DNA from: Planctomycetota bacterium
GTDB lineage: Bacteria; Planctomycetota; J058; JAJDCQ01
Length of the DNA: 64,000 nucleotides
Reading direction: 5' to 3'
Assembly: GCA_029260755.1 (NCBI GenBank)
Contig: JAJDCQ010000035.1
Coordinates: forward strand, 1 to 64,000
In this document: positions 1 through 8,268 of the stretch, one piece after another
Layout of the letters: each line of letters begins with the position of its first letter
Numbering within the stretch: the first letter of the stretch is position 1
Notes under the pieces: generated by a model
Told to the model about the DNA's origin: nothing
What the model saw: the letters and a program-made list of their open reading frames with translations, nothing else
Database searches by the model: none
Program-made: the position numbers and the translations under genes

Positions 1-306
1 GATGGTCTCCGGTCAGCGCCAGGTCGCCGCCGTAACCAAGGCTTCGGTGTTCCTGGAACACGCGCGTCGGCAATGGACTCGGATCTTGCAGCTCGCAATC
101 CGCGTCATTCCGCGGAATCCGCGGTTCCCCTCGTTCGTGCCGAAAGAACGAAACCGCGGATTTCGCGGATTGCGCGGATGGTCTCCGGTCAGCGCCAGGT
201 CGCCGCCGTAACCAAGGCTTCGGTGTTCCTGGAACACGCGCGTCGGCAATGGACTCGGATCTTGCAGCTCGCAATCCGCGTCATTCCGCGGAATCCGCGG
301 TTCCCC
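1..306. repeat. 130-bp direct repeat made of palindromic 9-nt units
   Basis: Positions 1-130 and 177-306 are identical by eye (offset 176), so the first copy may continue beyond the window. Each copy ends in reverse-complement nonamers (aatccgcgt, cattccgcg, gaatccgcg). The 46-bp spacer carries the facing arm at about 152-180 (ccgcggatt, tcgcggatt, gcgcggatg). The element can therefore fold into a long imperfect hairpin. No gene is supported here; the ORFs rich in Asn-Pro-Arg are by-products of the repeat. It lies directly downstream of the minus-strand HEAT gene that ends at 321. Confidence 0.85.
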
Positions 307-320
307 AACGTGCCCGAGGA

Positions 321-992
321 TCAGTCCTCCTCGTCCTCACCACCGGGCAACAGCAAATCCCGATGGTCATCCCACCACCGGCGCCACGCATCCGCGTCGA
401 GCGGGAGCGCCTCGCCCGAGATCTCCTGGAGGCGGTCGCGCGCCCGGAGCTGCACCCGGCGATCCTCGGCCTTGAGCACCTCGATGAGCGCACGAACGGC
501 CCGGTAGCCGTCGAGGAGGAGCGCCGCCTCGCGGGCGGCGGAGCGGAGCTCGGGGTCGCTCGAGCGGAGATGCCGTCGGATCTCGGTCGACCCGATCCCG
601 CCCGTGAGCCGACCGAGGGCGATCAGGGCGGCGCGGCGGGTCTCGGCCGCCTCGCTCGGTCCGGCCTCGTTTCGCGCGACGGCGATCAGGACGTCCCTCG
701 CGCGCGGATCCCGGAGCTCGCCGAGGGTGCGGATGAGGTCGCCGCGGACGCCGTCGTCGGTCGCGTCGGGCAGCGCGTCGAGGAGGAGGGGGACGGCCGG
801 GGCGCCGAGCCGGACGAGCGCCTTGCGTGCGGTCGCCCGGCCGGGCGCGTCGGCGCTCGTCAGGCGCTTCACCCACGCGGCGGTGCGCGCGGCGAGGGCG
901 GGGCAGGCCTCGTCCGCCCGCGCCTCGCGGGCGGCGAGGCCGCCGCCGAGAAGCGTGATGAGGGCGGCGATCACGGCGACGCGGCGGCGCAC
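321..992 (-). CDS. Exported HEAT-repeat protein
   Basis: 223 aa. Residues 1-26 form a typical signal peptide (MRRR, a hydrophobic stretch, then AREARA). The rest is a series of helical HEAT/PBS-lyase-like repeats (for example 'APAVPLLLDALPDATDDGV', 'DPRARDVLIAVARNEAG'). It ends in a Trp-rich tail of the form DAWRRWWDDHRDLL followed by acidic residues. HEAT repeats bind proteins, so a scaffold role in the cell envelope is inferred; no catalytic motif is seen. The start lies 4 nt after the stop of the FHA kinase, so it is the third gene of a PP2C phosphatase-kinase-HEAT operon. Confidence 0.8.
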   Translation of the reverse strand: MRRRVAVIAALITLLGGGLAAREARADEACPALAARTAAWVKRLTSADAPGRATARKALVRLGAPAVPLLLDALPDATDDGVRGDLIRTLGELRDPRARDVLIAVARNEAGPSEAAETRRAALIALGRLTGGIGSTEIRRHLRSSDPELRSAAREAALLLDGYRAVRALIEVLKAEDRRVQLRARDRLQEISGEALPLDADAWRRWWDDHRDLLLPGGEDEED

Positions 993-996
993 GTCG

Positions 997-2655
997 CTAC
1001 TTCTTCTTCAGGGTGATGTGGAGCCGCGAGCTCCCCACGATGATCTCGTCGCCGTCCTTGACGTCGGTCAGGCTCTCGACCTTCTCGTGGTTCAGGTAGG
1101 TCCCGTTGCGGCTGCCGGTGTCCTCGACGGCGAGGCCGCCGTTCTTGTTTCGGATCACGCGGCAGTGCTTCCCCGAGACGCCCGGGTCGGTCAGGGTCAG
1201 GGCGCACTCGGGCGCCCGCCCGATCTCGACGAGGTCCTCGATCACCGCCTTGCTGCCCTGGTTGGGGCCCTCGAGGACGTAGACGACGCCGCGCGCGTCG
1301 GCGGGCACCTCGGCCGCCTCGGCCGGGATCGGGACGGTCGTCCCCGGCTTCAGGTGGAGGTTGCCGCTTGCCGTCTCCATCACCTGGGGCGGGTCCGAGC
1401 CGGCGATCGGCGGCGGGAGCGGCGTCACCGATCCGCCGTCCGGCGCGCGCTCGAGCAGTCCGAGGACCGACATGAAGACGCCCGCGCCGCTGAACACCGC
1501 GAGGACGAGCCCGCCCAGGAGCGCGTAGCCGCCGCTCAGGAGCGGCAGCCCCGCGCCGAGGCCGATCGCGAGGCAGCCGAGGCCGCCGCCGATCAGCAGG
1601 ACGTGCGTCCCGCTTCGACCCGGCGCGACCGCCTTGGCCGTCTCGCCGTGCGGAAGCGGCGTGATCGCCCCGGGCGTCGCGAGGACCGGCTCCTTGCCGC
1701 CGAGCAGCGGCGCCTTCGGCTTCACCCGGATCGTGTCGTCCGGCCCGCCGGTGGGCGGCGTCGGCGCGGTGTCGACGACGGCCTCGGCGCGCGCGCTCGG
1801 GCGCTTGACCTTGCCGGTGCGCCCCGACTTCTTCGCCGACTTCTCGCCAGTCGCCGACTCGAGGGCCGTGCGGAACTCGACCGAGCTGACGAACCGGTCG
1901 TCGGGCTTCTTCTCGAGGGCGCGCAGGATCGCCGCGTCGATCTCGGGCGAGATCGTCGGGTCGTGCTTGCTCGGCGGCTGGGCCGCTTGCTTCACGATCT
2001 GCTTGACCAGCTCGTGCTCCGCGTCGTCGTAGAACGGGAGCTGGCCGGTCGCCGTCTCGAACAGGGTGACGGCCACGCTGTAGAGGTCGGACCGGTGGTC
2101 GAGCTCGCGTCCGAGGATCTGCTCGGGCGACATGTAGATCACCGTGCCGAGCGTCATCCCCTGCCGGGTCAGGCCCTGCGCGTCGACCAGCTTGGCCGTC
2201 CCGAAGTCGAGCAGCTTCACGCCGCCGTTGCGCCCGACCATGATGTTCGACGGCTTGATGTCGCGGTGGATGACGCCCTGGTCGTGGGCGAACTTGAGCG
2301 CCTCGAGCGTCTGGATGAACCAGGGGAGGCAGGTCGCGATCGGCACCTTCCCGTCGCGCGCGAGCTTGTCCTCGATCGTCTCGCCCTCGGTGAACTCCAT
2401 CACGATGTAGCACCCGTCGGGGGCCGTGACGTAGTTCAGGAGCCGGACGATCAGGGGGTGGTTCAGCCGCGCGAGCGCCTGCGCCTCCCGCTCGAAGCGC
2501 TTCCGGACGCTCTCGTTGGCGATCAGGGTCGGGTGGAGGGCCTTGATCGCGACGACCTGGCCGACGACGGAGTGGACGGCCCGATAGACCATCCCCATCC
2601 CGCCCTCGCCGAGGAGGTCGGTGATGCGGTAGTCCCCGACCGTCTTCCCGATCAC
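997..2655 (-). CDS. Ser/Thr protein kinase with C-terminal FHA domain
   Basis: 552 aa, GTG start 3 nt after the phosphatase stop. The kinase domain covers about residues 9-268: Gly loop GEGGMG, VAIK lysine K38, HRDIKPSN at 130, DFG at 150, and the SPEQ activation-segment end. Two or more hydrophobic helices follow near residues 350-405. An FHA domain occupies about 456-552, with the GR, SGKH and RNGT phosphothreonine-binding signatures. The order kinase-membrane-FHA with the FHA at the C-terminus would let it bind phosphorylated partners or its own phosphosites. It is cotranscribed with a PP2C phosphatase, the classical antagonistic pair. Confidence 0.93.
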   Translation of the reverse strand: MIGKTVGDYRITDLLGEGGMGMVYRAVHSVVGQVVAIKALHPTLIANESVRKRFEREAQALARLNHPLIVRLLNYVTAPDGCYIVMEFTEGETIEDKLARDGKVPIATCLPWFIQTLEALKFAHDQGVIHRDIKPSNIMVGRNGGVKLLDFGTAKLVDAQGLTRQGMTLGTVIYMSPEQILGRELDHRSDLYSVAVTLFETATGQLPFYDDAEHELVKQIVKQAAQPPSKHDPTISPEIDAAILRALEKKPDDRFVSSVEFRTALESATGEKSAKKSGRTGKVKRPSARAEAVVDTAPTPPTGGPDDTIRVKPKAPLLGGKEPVLATPGAITPLPHGETAKAVAPGRSGTHVLLIGGGLGCLAIGLGAGLPLLSGGYALLGGLVLAVFSGAGVFMSVLGLLERAPDGGSVTPLPPPIAGSDPPQVMETASGNLHLKPGTTVPIPAEAAEVPADARGVVYVLEGPNQGSKAVIEDLVEIGRAPECALTLTDPGVSGKHCRVIRNKNGGLAVEDTGSRNGTYLNHEKVESLTDVKDGDEIIVGSSRLHITLKKK

Positions 2656-2658
2656 CCG

Positions 2659-4539
2659 CTAGTCGTCCTGGTCGTCGCCGCCGCTGGCCGGGACGAGGAG
2701 GCGCCCCGCCCGGAGCGCCTCTTCGAGACGCCCGATGCGCTCGATCCGCTGGGCGCGCTCGCCGACCTCGGTCGCGGTCTCGTCGCGGACCTGCTCGAGG
2801 AGCTTCTTCGCCGAGACGGCCCGCCACGCCAGGTAGAGGCTGCCGGCCATCGCCGCCGGGCCGGCCTGATACTCGGCCCGCTCGATCAGCACGTCGAGGC
2901 GCCGCCGGAGCGCCGCCTCGGTCGCCGCGACGTAGGAGTCGACCGCCGTCTCGTAGAGCTCGACGGCCCGCTGGCTGTCGGCGGCGTTCTTCGCGTCGCC
3001 CTGGGCCTGGCGCGCGTTCTGGAAGCGGGTCCAGGCGATCGTGTTCTCGGCGTCGGGCCCCTCGCCCGAGCGCTTGCTCGCGCCGGCGAGCTCGGCTCGC
3101 CCGTGCCAGTGGGTCGTCGCGCGCTCGGCCGCCTGGAGCGCGGCGGCGGCGATCGCGGCGTTCGCCTTCGCTCGGACGTCGTCGTCACGAGCCTGATTCT
3201 CGCCGAGGCTCTCGAGGTCGGCGCGGGCCTTCTCGAACAGCCCCTCCGCCTCGTGGAACGCCTTGACGCTCGTGAGGTGGGCCGGACCGCCGTAGGCGGC
3301 GACGGCTTCGGTGAGGGCCTGGTCCGCCCCGCGCGCCGCCTCCTTGAGCTCGTCGCTCGGCGGCTCGGAGTACCCGAGCGCCTCGAGGCGCTCGGTGTAG
3401 CGCGCCTGCGCCGCCATCGCCTGGTCGCGGGCCGAGAGCGGCTCGCCCTGCATCAGGACGAGCGACAGCACCGCGCCGATCAGCAACCCGCACGTCAGCA
3501 ACGCAAGCGTCCCGACGAACAGGAACAGGGGCCTCGCCACGCCTTGCCCCCCACCGCCGAATCCGGATGACCCGTCCCCACCCCAACCTCCGCCGGCGGC
3601 GACGGCGGCTGGAGCTTCTGGGGACGGCTTGGGGGCACGGGCCGCGCCCGGCGACGGGATGAACGTCGGAGCCGGGATCTCTCCCTCCTCCTTGCTCTCC
3701 GCGTCCTTGCCCCCGATCTTGATCATTTCGAGCGTGATGTTGTCATGCCCGCCGTAGCTGTTGGCGAGGTCGATCAGCACCTCGCACGCGGCGTCGAGGT
3801 GATCGCGGTGCCCCTCGATGATGGCGAGCAGCTCCTCCTCGCTCACCAGGCCGCTGAGCCCGTCCGAGCACATCATGAAGATGTCGCCCGTCTTGATCGG
3901 CATCGAGAAGAGGTCGACCTCGACCGCCGGCCGAACGCCGAGCGACCGTAGGATGACGTTCTTGTCCGGGTGGGTCTCCATCTCGGACGCGTCGATCAGC
4001 CCCTCGTCGACGAGCTGCTGCACGAGCGAGTGGTCCTTGGTGATCTGGCGGATCTTCGCGCCCCGGATCACGTAGCCCCGGCTGTCTCCGACCTGCGCGA
4101 AGTGGCCCTGGCCGTCCTGGAGGACGAGCGCGGTGATCGTGCTGCCCATCCCGCGCAGCTCGGGGCGCTCCTGAGCCTCGCCGAAGATCCGGCCGTTCGC
4201 GGTCTCGACGGCGCGTCGAAGGCAGACCTCGAGGGTCTCCTCCTTGCCGTCCTCGCCCTTCTTCGGCCCGTCCTTGCACTCGTCGATCGTCTTCTCGACG
4301 GCGAGGAGGCTGGCGGTCTCTCCGCCCGCGTGGCCGCCCATCCCGTCACATACGATGTAGAGGCCTTCGTAGCCGACCTTGCCAGGGTCTTCGGGGACGT
4401 AGTAACCCCAGAAGTCCTGGTTGCTCTCGCGGACCATGCCGACGTGGGTCGAGCCCCCGAAGGCGACGCTCGCAGGCGGTGTACCGACCAGGAGGCTTCG
4501 ATCGGCCGCGACCTGGTCCGATGAGGAGGTGTTGGACAT
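2659..4539 (-). CDS. PP2C-family Ser/Thr phosphatase with membrane anchor and large C-terminal region
   Basis: About 626 aa. The PP2C domain covers roughly residues 27-277: SNQDF, DGMGGHAGGE, GDSRGY, CSDGLSG and GHDNIT carry the metal-binding aspartates. A Gly-rich linker and one transmembrane helix (about 338-363) precede about 260 residues of Ala/Glu-rich helical sequence, probably outside the cytoplasm. An in-frame GTG at 4545 gives two more residues; the ATG at 4539 is preferred, but neither has a convincing ribosome-binding site. It is first in the operon with the FHA kinase, and probably dephosphorylates the kinase or its substrates. Confidence 0.9.
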   Translation of the reverse strand: MSNTSSSDQVAADRSLLVGTPPASVAFGGSTHVGMVRESNQDFWGYYVPEDPGKVGYEGLYIVCDGMGGHAGGETASLLAVEKTIDECKDGPKKGEDGKEETLEVCLRRAVETANGRIFGEAQERPELRGMGSTITALVLQDGQGHFAQVGDSRGYVIRGAKIRQITKDHSLVQQLVDEGLIDASEMETHPDKNVILRSLGVRPAVEVDLFSMPIKTGDIFMMCSDGLSGLVSEEELLAIIEGHRDHLDAACEVLIDLANSYGGHDNITLEMIKIGGKDAESKEEGEIPAPTFIPSPGAARAPKPSPEAPAAVAAGGGWGGDGSSGFGGGGQGVARPLFLFVGTLALLTCGLLIGAVLSLVLMQGEPLSARDQAMAAQARYTERLEALGYSEPPSDELKEAARGADQALTEAVAAYGGPAHLTSVKAFHEAEGLFEKARADLESLGENQARDDDVRAKANAAIAAAALQAAERATTHWHGRAELAGASKRSGEGPDAENTIAWTRFQNARQAQGDAKNAADSQRAVELYETAVDSYVAATEAALRRRLDVLIERAEYQAGPAAMAGSLYLAWRAVSAKKLLEQVRDETATEVGERAQRIERIGRLEEALRAGRLLVPASGGDDQDD

Positions 4540-4759
4540 GAGCACCTGGATGCACGCCCGCCACGAGGCGCCGGCGCGCGCCGGACGGGCGCACGATGGC
4601 GGTCGGAGAGCTGCGACGCGACTCGTCCCAAAGGTTGGGCTCGGTGGATGTTACTCGGTGCTGCGCGAACGACGCAAGTCCCCGCCCACCCGCCCCATCG
4701 AAACGAAAACGACACGAACGTCGCCGCCGCCGCGGGAGGCCCGCGTCGAGCCGGTTCGA

Positions 4760-4788
4760 TTGCGTGGGGGTGGGGCGAATGCTATGGT
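4760..4788 (+). promoter_or_regulatory. Possible sigma70-type promoter of the S41 protease gene
   Basis: TTGCGT at 4760-4765 and TATGGT at 4783-4788 are separated by exactly 17 bp. They lie in the 280-bp divergent gap between the phosphatase and protease genes. A start about 7 bp downstream would leave a short leader ending in the GGAGGG ribosome-binding site at 4811-4816. The match is partial (3/6 and 4/6) and not tested; GC-rich DNA makes such matches less common by chance but not decisive. Confidence 0.35.
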
Positions 4789-4819
4789 GGCGGCTCGAAA
4801 AGCCGACCGTGGAGGGTTC

Positions 4820-6964
4820 ATGCTGGAACGCTATGGCTGTGCCCCGACTGCCTCCGCGCGCTGGCGACCAGCTCTGGTCGCGGCGGTCCTCCTCCCCGTC
4901 CTGACCCTCGGGCTCGGGATCGCGCTCGGCCAGGACGCGCCTCCGCCGCCCGACGACGCTCCCCCCGCGCCCGTCCCGACCGAGACCTCCCCGCCCGACG
5001 AGGGCGCCCCCCCGGTGCCGCCTTCGGAGACCCCCGAGGAGTCGCCTCCGGCCGCGCCCGATGATGACCCTCCATCAGATGCGACCCCCGCGCCGGGCGA
5101 TGGTGCCACCGCGCCCCGCGACGCCGCGGCCGCCGAGGGCGACGACGATCCGACCCCCGGGGACGCGACGCCGTCGACGCCGGGCGACGCGCCCGAGACC
5201 GCGAAGGCGGGCAAGCTCACCGTCGTCTCGAACCCCGGCGAGGCCGAGGTCTTCGTCGACGGACGCTACGCCGGGGCGACGCCGGAGCTGACGCTCGACC
5301 TCGCCGCGGGCGACCACGAGATCACCGTCGTCAAGCGCGGGCACATCCTCGGGATCCGCAAGGTCTCCGTCGACGAGGGCGGCGACGAGACGGTCGCCGT
5401 CGAGCTCGCCCCCGACGTCGAGATCCCGTTCGGGCTCGTCCTCAAGTACGCCCCGAAGTTCTCCGAGAGCCGCGACGACGGCGAGCGGATCGTCCACGCG
5501 CTCCTCCTCGCGATCGTCAACTACTTCGTCGAGGAGCGCGACCCGCGCGACCTGCTCCTCAAGGCGACCGAGGCGATGGCGTCGGTCGTCGGCGCCGTCC
5601 GCGCCCGCGAGGTCGTCCTCCGCGAGACCCTCGACGACGACGCGCGCAAGCGGTTCTACATCGACGAGATCGACCTCCGCGACTACCCCGAGCTCACCGT
5701 GAAGCGGCGGGCCACGGCGAACGGCGGGGTCGAGGTGACGGTCCGCGGCGGCGATGAGAAGCTCACCCACGCGCTCTCGCCCGACGACATGGACACCTAC
5801 ATCGAGGGGTTCCGGAAGGTGTTCCGGTTCATCCGCGATCAGTGGGACGTCGAGAACAAGCTGACCGACGACATGGTCTACCACGCGGCGGTCGAGGGGA
5901 TGATCGACGCGCTCGACGACGAGCACACCCACTTCCTCCCGCCCGCCGCCCTCGAGGAGCTCCAGACCGACACGGCCGGTGAGTTCGGCGGGCTCGGGAT
6001 CGTCGTCTCGGTCCGCGATCGGCAGCTCACCGTGATCGCGCCGATCGACGGGACGCCGGCCCACGCGGCCGGGATCCAGTCCGGCGACCGGATCGCCTCG
6101 ATCGACGGCGACACGACGCGCGAGCTGACGCTCCAGCAGGCGGTCCGGCGGATGCGCGGCGAGGAGGGGACGAAGGTGGTCGTCGGGATCAAGCGCGAGG
6201 GCGAGCCCGACATCCTCGAGATCCCGATCGTGCGCGGGATCATCAAGATCCGCTACCTCCGCTCGCGGATGCTCGACGGCCTGACCGGCTACGTCCGGGT
6301 GACCTCGTTCATCGGCGAGACGCTCGAGAAGGACTTCACGGCGGCGATCGACGAGCTCGAGGCCCAGGGCATGGGCGCCCTCGTGATCGACCTGCGCGGC
6401 AACCCGGGCGGGCTGCTCGAGCAGGCGTGGCGGCTCGCCGATCAGTTCACGAAGTCGGGCACGATCGTGTCGACGCGGACCCGCGGCGGCGAGGAGCGCG
6501 AGCGGATCCGCGCGCGCGCCGAGGGGACGCGGCCGAGCTACCCGGTCGCGGTGCTCGTCGACGGCGGCAGCGCGAGCGCGAGCGAGATCTTCTCCGGCGT
6601 GCTCCAGGACAACCGCCGCGCCGTGACCATCGGCGAGAAGACGTTCGGCAAGGGGAGCGTGCAACGGGTGATTCCGCTCGAGCCCTACGACGTCGCCTTC
6701 GCCCTCACGATCGCGACCTACCACCTGCCGAGCGGCCGGACTCCCCACAAGGTCGGGATCACGCCCGACGTCGTGATCGAGCTCGATCGCGAGACGCGGA
6801 CCAAGCTCGCCAACCGGAGCGTCTACGACGCCGAGTGGGACTGGGACCCGGCCGAGGACCCGCATCTCGCCCGCGCCCTCGACCTCCTCGAGACGTGGCG
6901 CGAGAGCGGCGAGCGGCCGGAGCTGCCCGCGCCGAAGAAGACGGACGACGCCGCAGGCGAGTGA
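4820..6964 (+). CDS. Secreted C-terminal-processing (S41) protease with PEGA and PDZ domains
   Basis: 714 aa. The ATG at 4820 is chosen because GGAGGG precedes it by 4 nt and it opens a clear signal peptide (residues 1-38). Then follow a Pro/Asp-rich linker (39-130), a PEGA domain (about 132-198, SNPGEAEVFVDG), a helical region, a PDZ domain (about 390-475, GLGIVV) and the S41 protease core (about 478-660). The catalytic Ser586 lies in SASASE, and Lys611 in KTFGKGSVQ, 25 residues later as in D1 processing proteases. It probably trims C-termini of exported proteins in the periplasm. The PEGA domain is an unusual addition and may anchor it to the cell surface. Confidence 0.93.
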   Translation: MLERYGCAPTASARWRPALVAAVLLPVLTLGLGIALGQDAPPPPDDAPPAPVPTETSPPDEGAPPVPPSETPEESPPAAPDDDPPSDATPAPGDGATAPRDAAAAEGDDDPTPGDATPSTPGDAPETAKAGKLTVVSNPGEAEVFVDGRYAGATPELTLDLAAGDHEITVVKRGHILGIRKVSVDEGGDETVAVELAPDVEIPFGLVLKYAPKFSESRDDGERIVHALLLAIVNYFVEERDPRDLLLKATEAMASVVGAVRAREVVLRETLDDDARKRFYIDEIDLRDYPELTVKRRATANGGVEVTVRGGDEKLTHALSPDDMDTYIEGFRKVFRFIRDQWDVENKLTDDMVYHAAVEGMIDALDDEHTHFLPPAALEELQTDTAGEFGGLGIVVSVRDRQLTVIAPIDGTPAHAAGIQSGDRIASIDGDTTRELTLQQAVRRMRGEEGTKVVVGIKREGEPDILEIPIVRGIIKIRYLRSRMLDGLTGYVRVTSFIGETLEKDFTAAIDELEAQGMGALVIDLRGNPGGLLEQAWRLADQFTKSGTIVSTRTRGGEERERIRARAEGTRPSYPVAVLVDGGSASASEIFSGVLQDNRRAVTIGEKTFGKGSVQRVIPLEPYDVAFALTIATYHLPSGRTPHKVGITPDVVIELDRETRTKLANRSVYDAEWDWDPAEDPHLARALDLLETWRESGERPELPAPKKTDDAAGE

Positions 6965-7027
6965 GCGTGCCCGCCGCGTCGGCTCGACCGCGACGACCGG
7001 ACACCACCGAAGGGACAGGAGGACGTC

Positions 7028-7246
7028 ATGCCGAAGGCCGAAGGAAACGTCGTCTGCGTGAACCACCCCCGGGCCGGGATGCACCGGCTCGGCACGTTCG
7101 AGGTCCACAAGCTCGATCCGGCCGAGGACGATCCGACCCCGACCGCCAAGATCCGTCTCTACAAGTGCCTCAACTGCGGCTACATCGAGCTCTACGAGCA
7201 CAAGGTGCTCGACGACGAGATCATGGGAGCCGTCGGCCGAAAGTAG
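7028..7246 (+). CDS. Small conserved-looking CxxC protein, unknown function
   Basis: 72 aa with a strong AGGAGG ribosome-binding site 6 nt before the ATG. It contains CVNH near residue 10 and CLNCGY near residue 48, which could form a small zinc ribbon together with the histidines. No membrane segment or catalytic motif is seen. It lies 63 nt after the protease and 34 nt before the methylene-THF dehydrogenase on the same strand, so all may share a transcript. I do not recognise a named family. Confidence 0.7.
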   Translation: MPKAEGNVVCVNHPRAGMHRLGTFEVHKLDPAEDDPTPTAKIRLYKCLNCGYIELYEHKVLDDEIMGAVGRK

Positions 7247-7280
7247 TCCGACCCCTTCCGCCGAGGGGAGCGAGCGAAGC

Positions 7281-8231
7281 GTGACCGCGGAGATGAAGCC
7301 CGCCTCCAGCCGCGCGCCCGACGACGACGGCGCGAATCCGGTACGCCGCATCCTCGACGTCACCGCCGTCGCGGCCCCGTTCCGCGATGAGGTCGCCGGA
7401 CGGATCCGCGACGAGGGGCTGGCGATCAAGGCGGTCGGGATCATCGCCGACGACGCGCCGAAGCCCTGCCGGACCTACGCGCGGTACACCGCGTCGGCGT
7501 GCGAGGCCGTCGGGATCGAGTTCGAGCTCCGGAGCGCGCCGCGCCTGGACGTCGAGGACGAGATCCAGCGCGCGAACGAGGACCCCGGCGTCCACGGCGT
7601 GATCGTCTACTACCCCGTCTTCGGCGGCGGGCGCGACCTCTACATCAAAGAGATCGTGGATGACACGAAGGACCTCGAGGGCCTCGGCGCGCAGTGGTCC
7701 TACAACCTCTATCACGACGTGCGCTGGGTCGACGTCGAGCGGACGAAGAAGTCGATCCTGCCGTGCACCCCGCTCGCGATCGTCAAGATCCTCGAGCACG
7801 TCGGCGTCTACGACGAGCGACCGCCGCCGCTCGCGGGGGTCGAGGTGACGATCGTGAACCGGAGCGAGGTGGTCGGGCGCCCGCTCGCGGCGATGCTCCA
7901 CCACGACGGCGCCCGGATCCACTCGGTCGACATCGACGGGTGCCTGCTGATGGACCACGTCGGGACGCACGAGTGCGAGCTCGGCCTCGAGGAGACGCTG
8001 CCGAGCGCCGACGTCGTCATCGTCGGCGTCCCCGACCCCGACTGGCGTCTCCCGATCGAGCAGCTCAAGCCCGGCGTGGTGGTGATCAACTTCTCCGCCT
8101 ACGCGATCGTGCCGCCGGCCGTGACCGAGCGGGCGCGGGTGTTCTGCAAGGGGCCGGGCAAGGTGACGGTCGCGATGGCGCTCCGGAACCTGCTGCGACT
8201 CTACGACAACTTCCACGCCGGCCGGGCATAG
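7281..8231 (+). CDS. NAD-type methylenetetrahydrofolate dehydrogenase, yeast MTD1-like
   Basis: 316 aa. It oxidises 5,10-methylene-THF to 5,10-methenyl-THF in one-carbon metabolism. The segments GVIVYYPVFGGG, SILPCTPLAIVKILE, NRSEVVGRPLAAMLHHDGA and KVTVAMALRNLLRL match the pattern of the yeast cytosolic MTD1 enzyme more than bacterial FolD, and the length (about 320 aa) also fits MTD1. FolD-type enzymes have the catalytic lysine in a YxxxK motif; here CRTYARYTASA replaces it, as in the monofunctional NAD enzymes, so cyclohydrolase activity is unlikely. GTG start, with GAGGGGAG about 10 nt upstream; an ATG at 7293 is possible. Confidence 0.85.
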   Translation: MTAEMKPASSRAPDDDGANPVRRILDVTAVAAPFRDEVAGRIRDEGLAIKAVGIIADDAPKPCRTYARYTASACEAVGIEFELRSAPRLDVEDEIQRANEDPGVHGVIVYYPVFGGGRDLYIKEIVDDTKDLEGLGAQWSYNLYHDVRWVDVERTKKSILPCTPLAIVKILEHVGVYDERPPPLAGVEVTIVNRSEVVGRPLAAMLHHDGARIHSVDIDGCLLMDHVGTHECELGLEETLPSADVVIVGVPDPDWRLPIEQLKPGVVVINFSAYAIVPPAVTERARVFCKGPGKVTVAMALRNLLRLYDNFHAGRA

Positions 8232-8268
8232 CGGGCCGCGCAGGCAGCCACCAACCGAGGGAAGAACC

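Noticed and set aside
1..306. Possible CRISPR array
   Set aside because: The 9-nt units are inverted and adjacent, without regular spacers, and no cas gene is present.
604..3570. 988-codon open frame on the plus strand
   Set aside because: It lies opposite the HEAT, kinase and phosphatase genes, which have clear domains. It is Arg/Ala/Gly-rich nonsense typical of the antisense of GC-rich genes.
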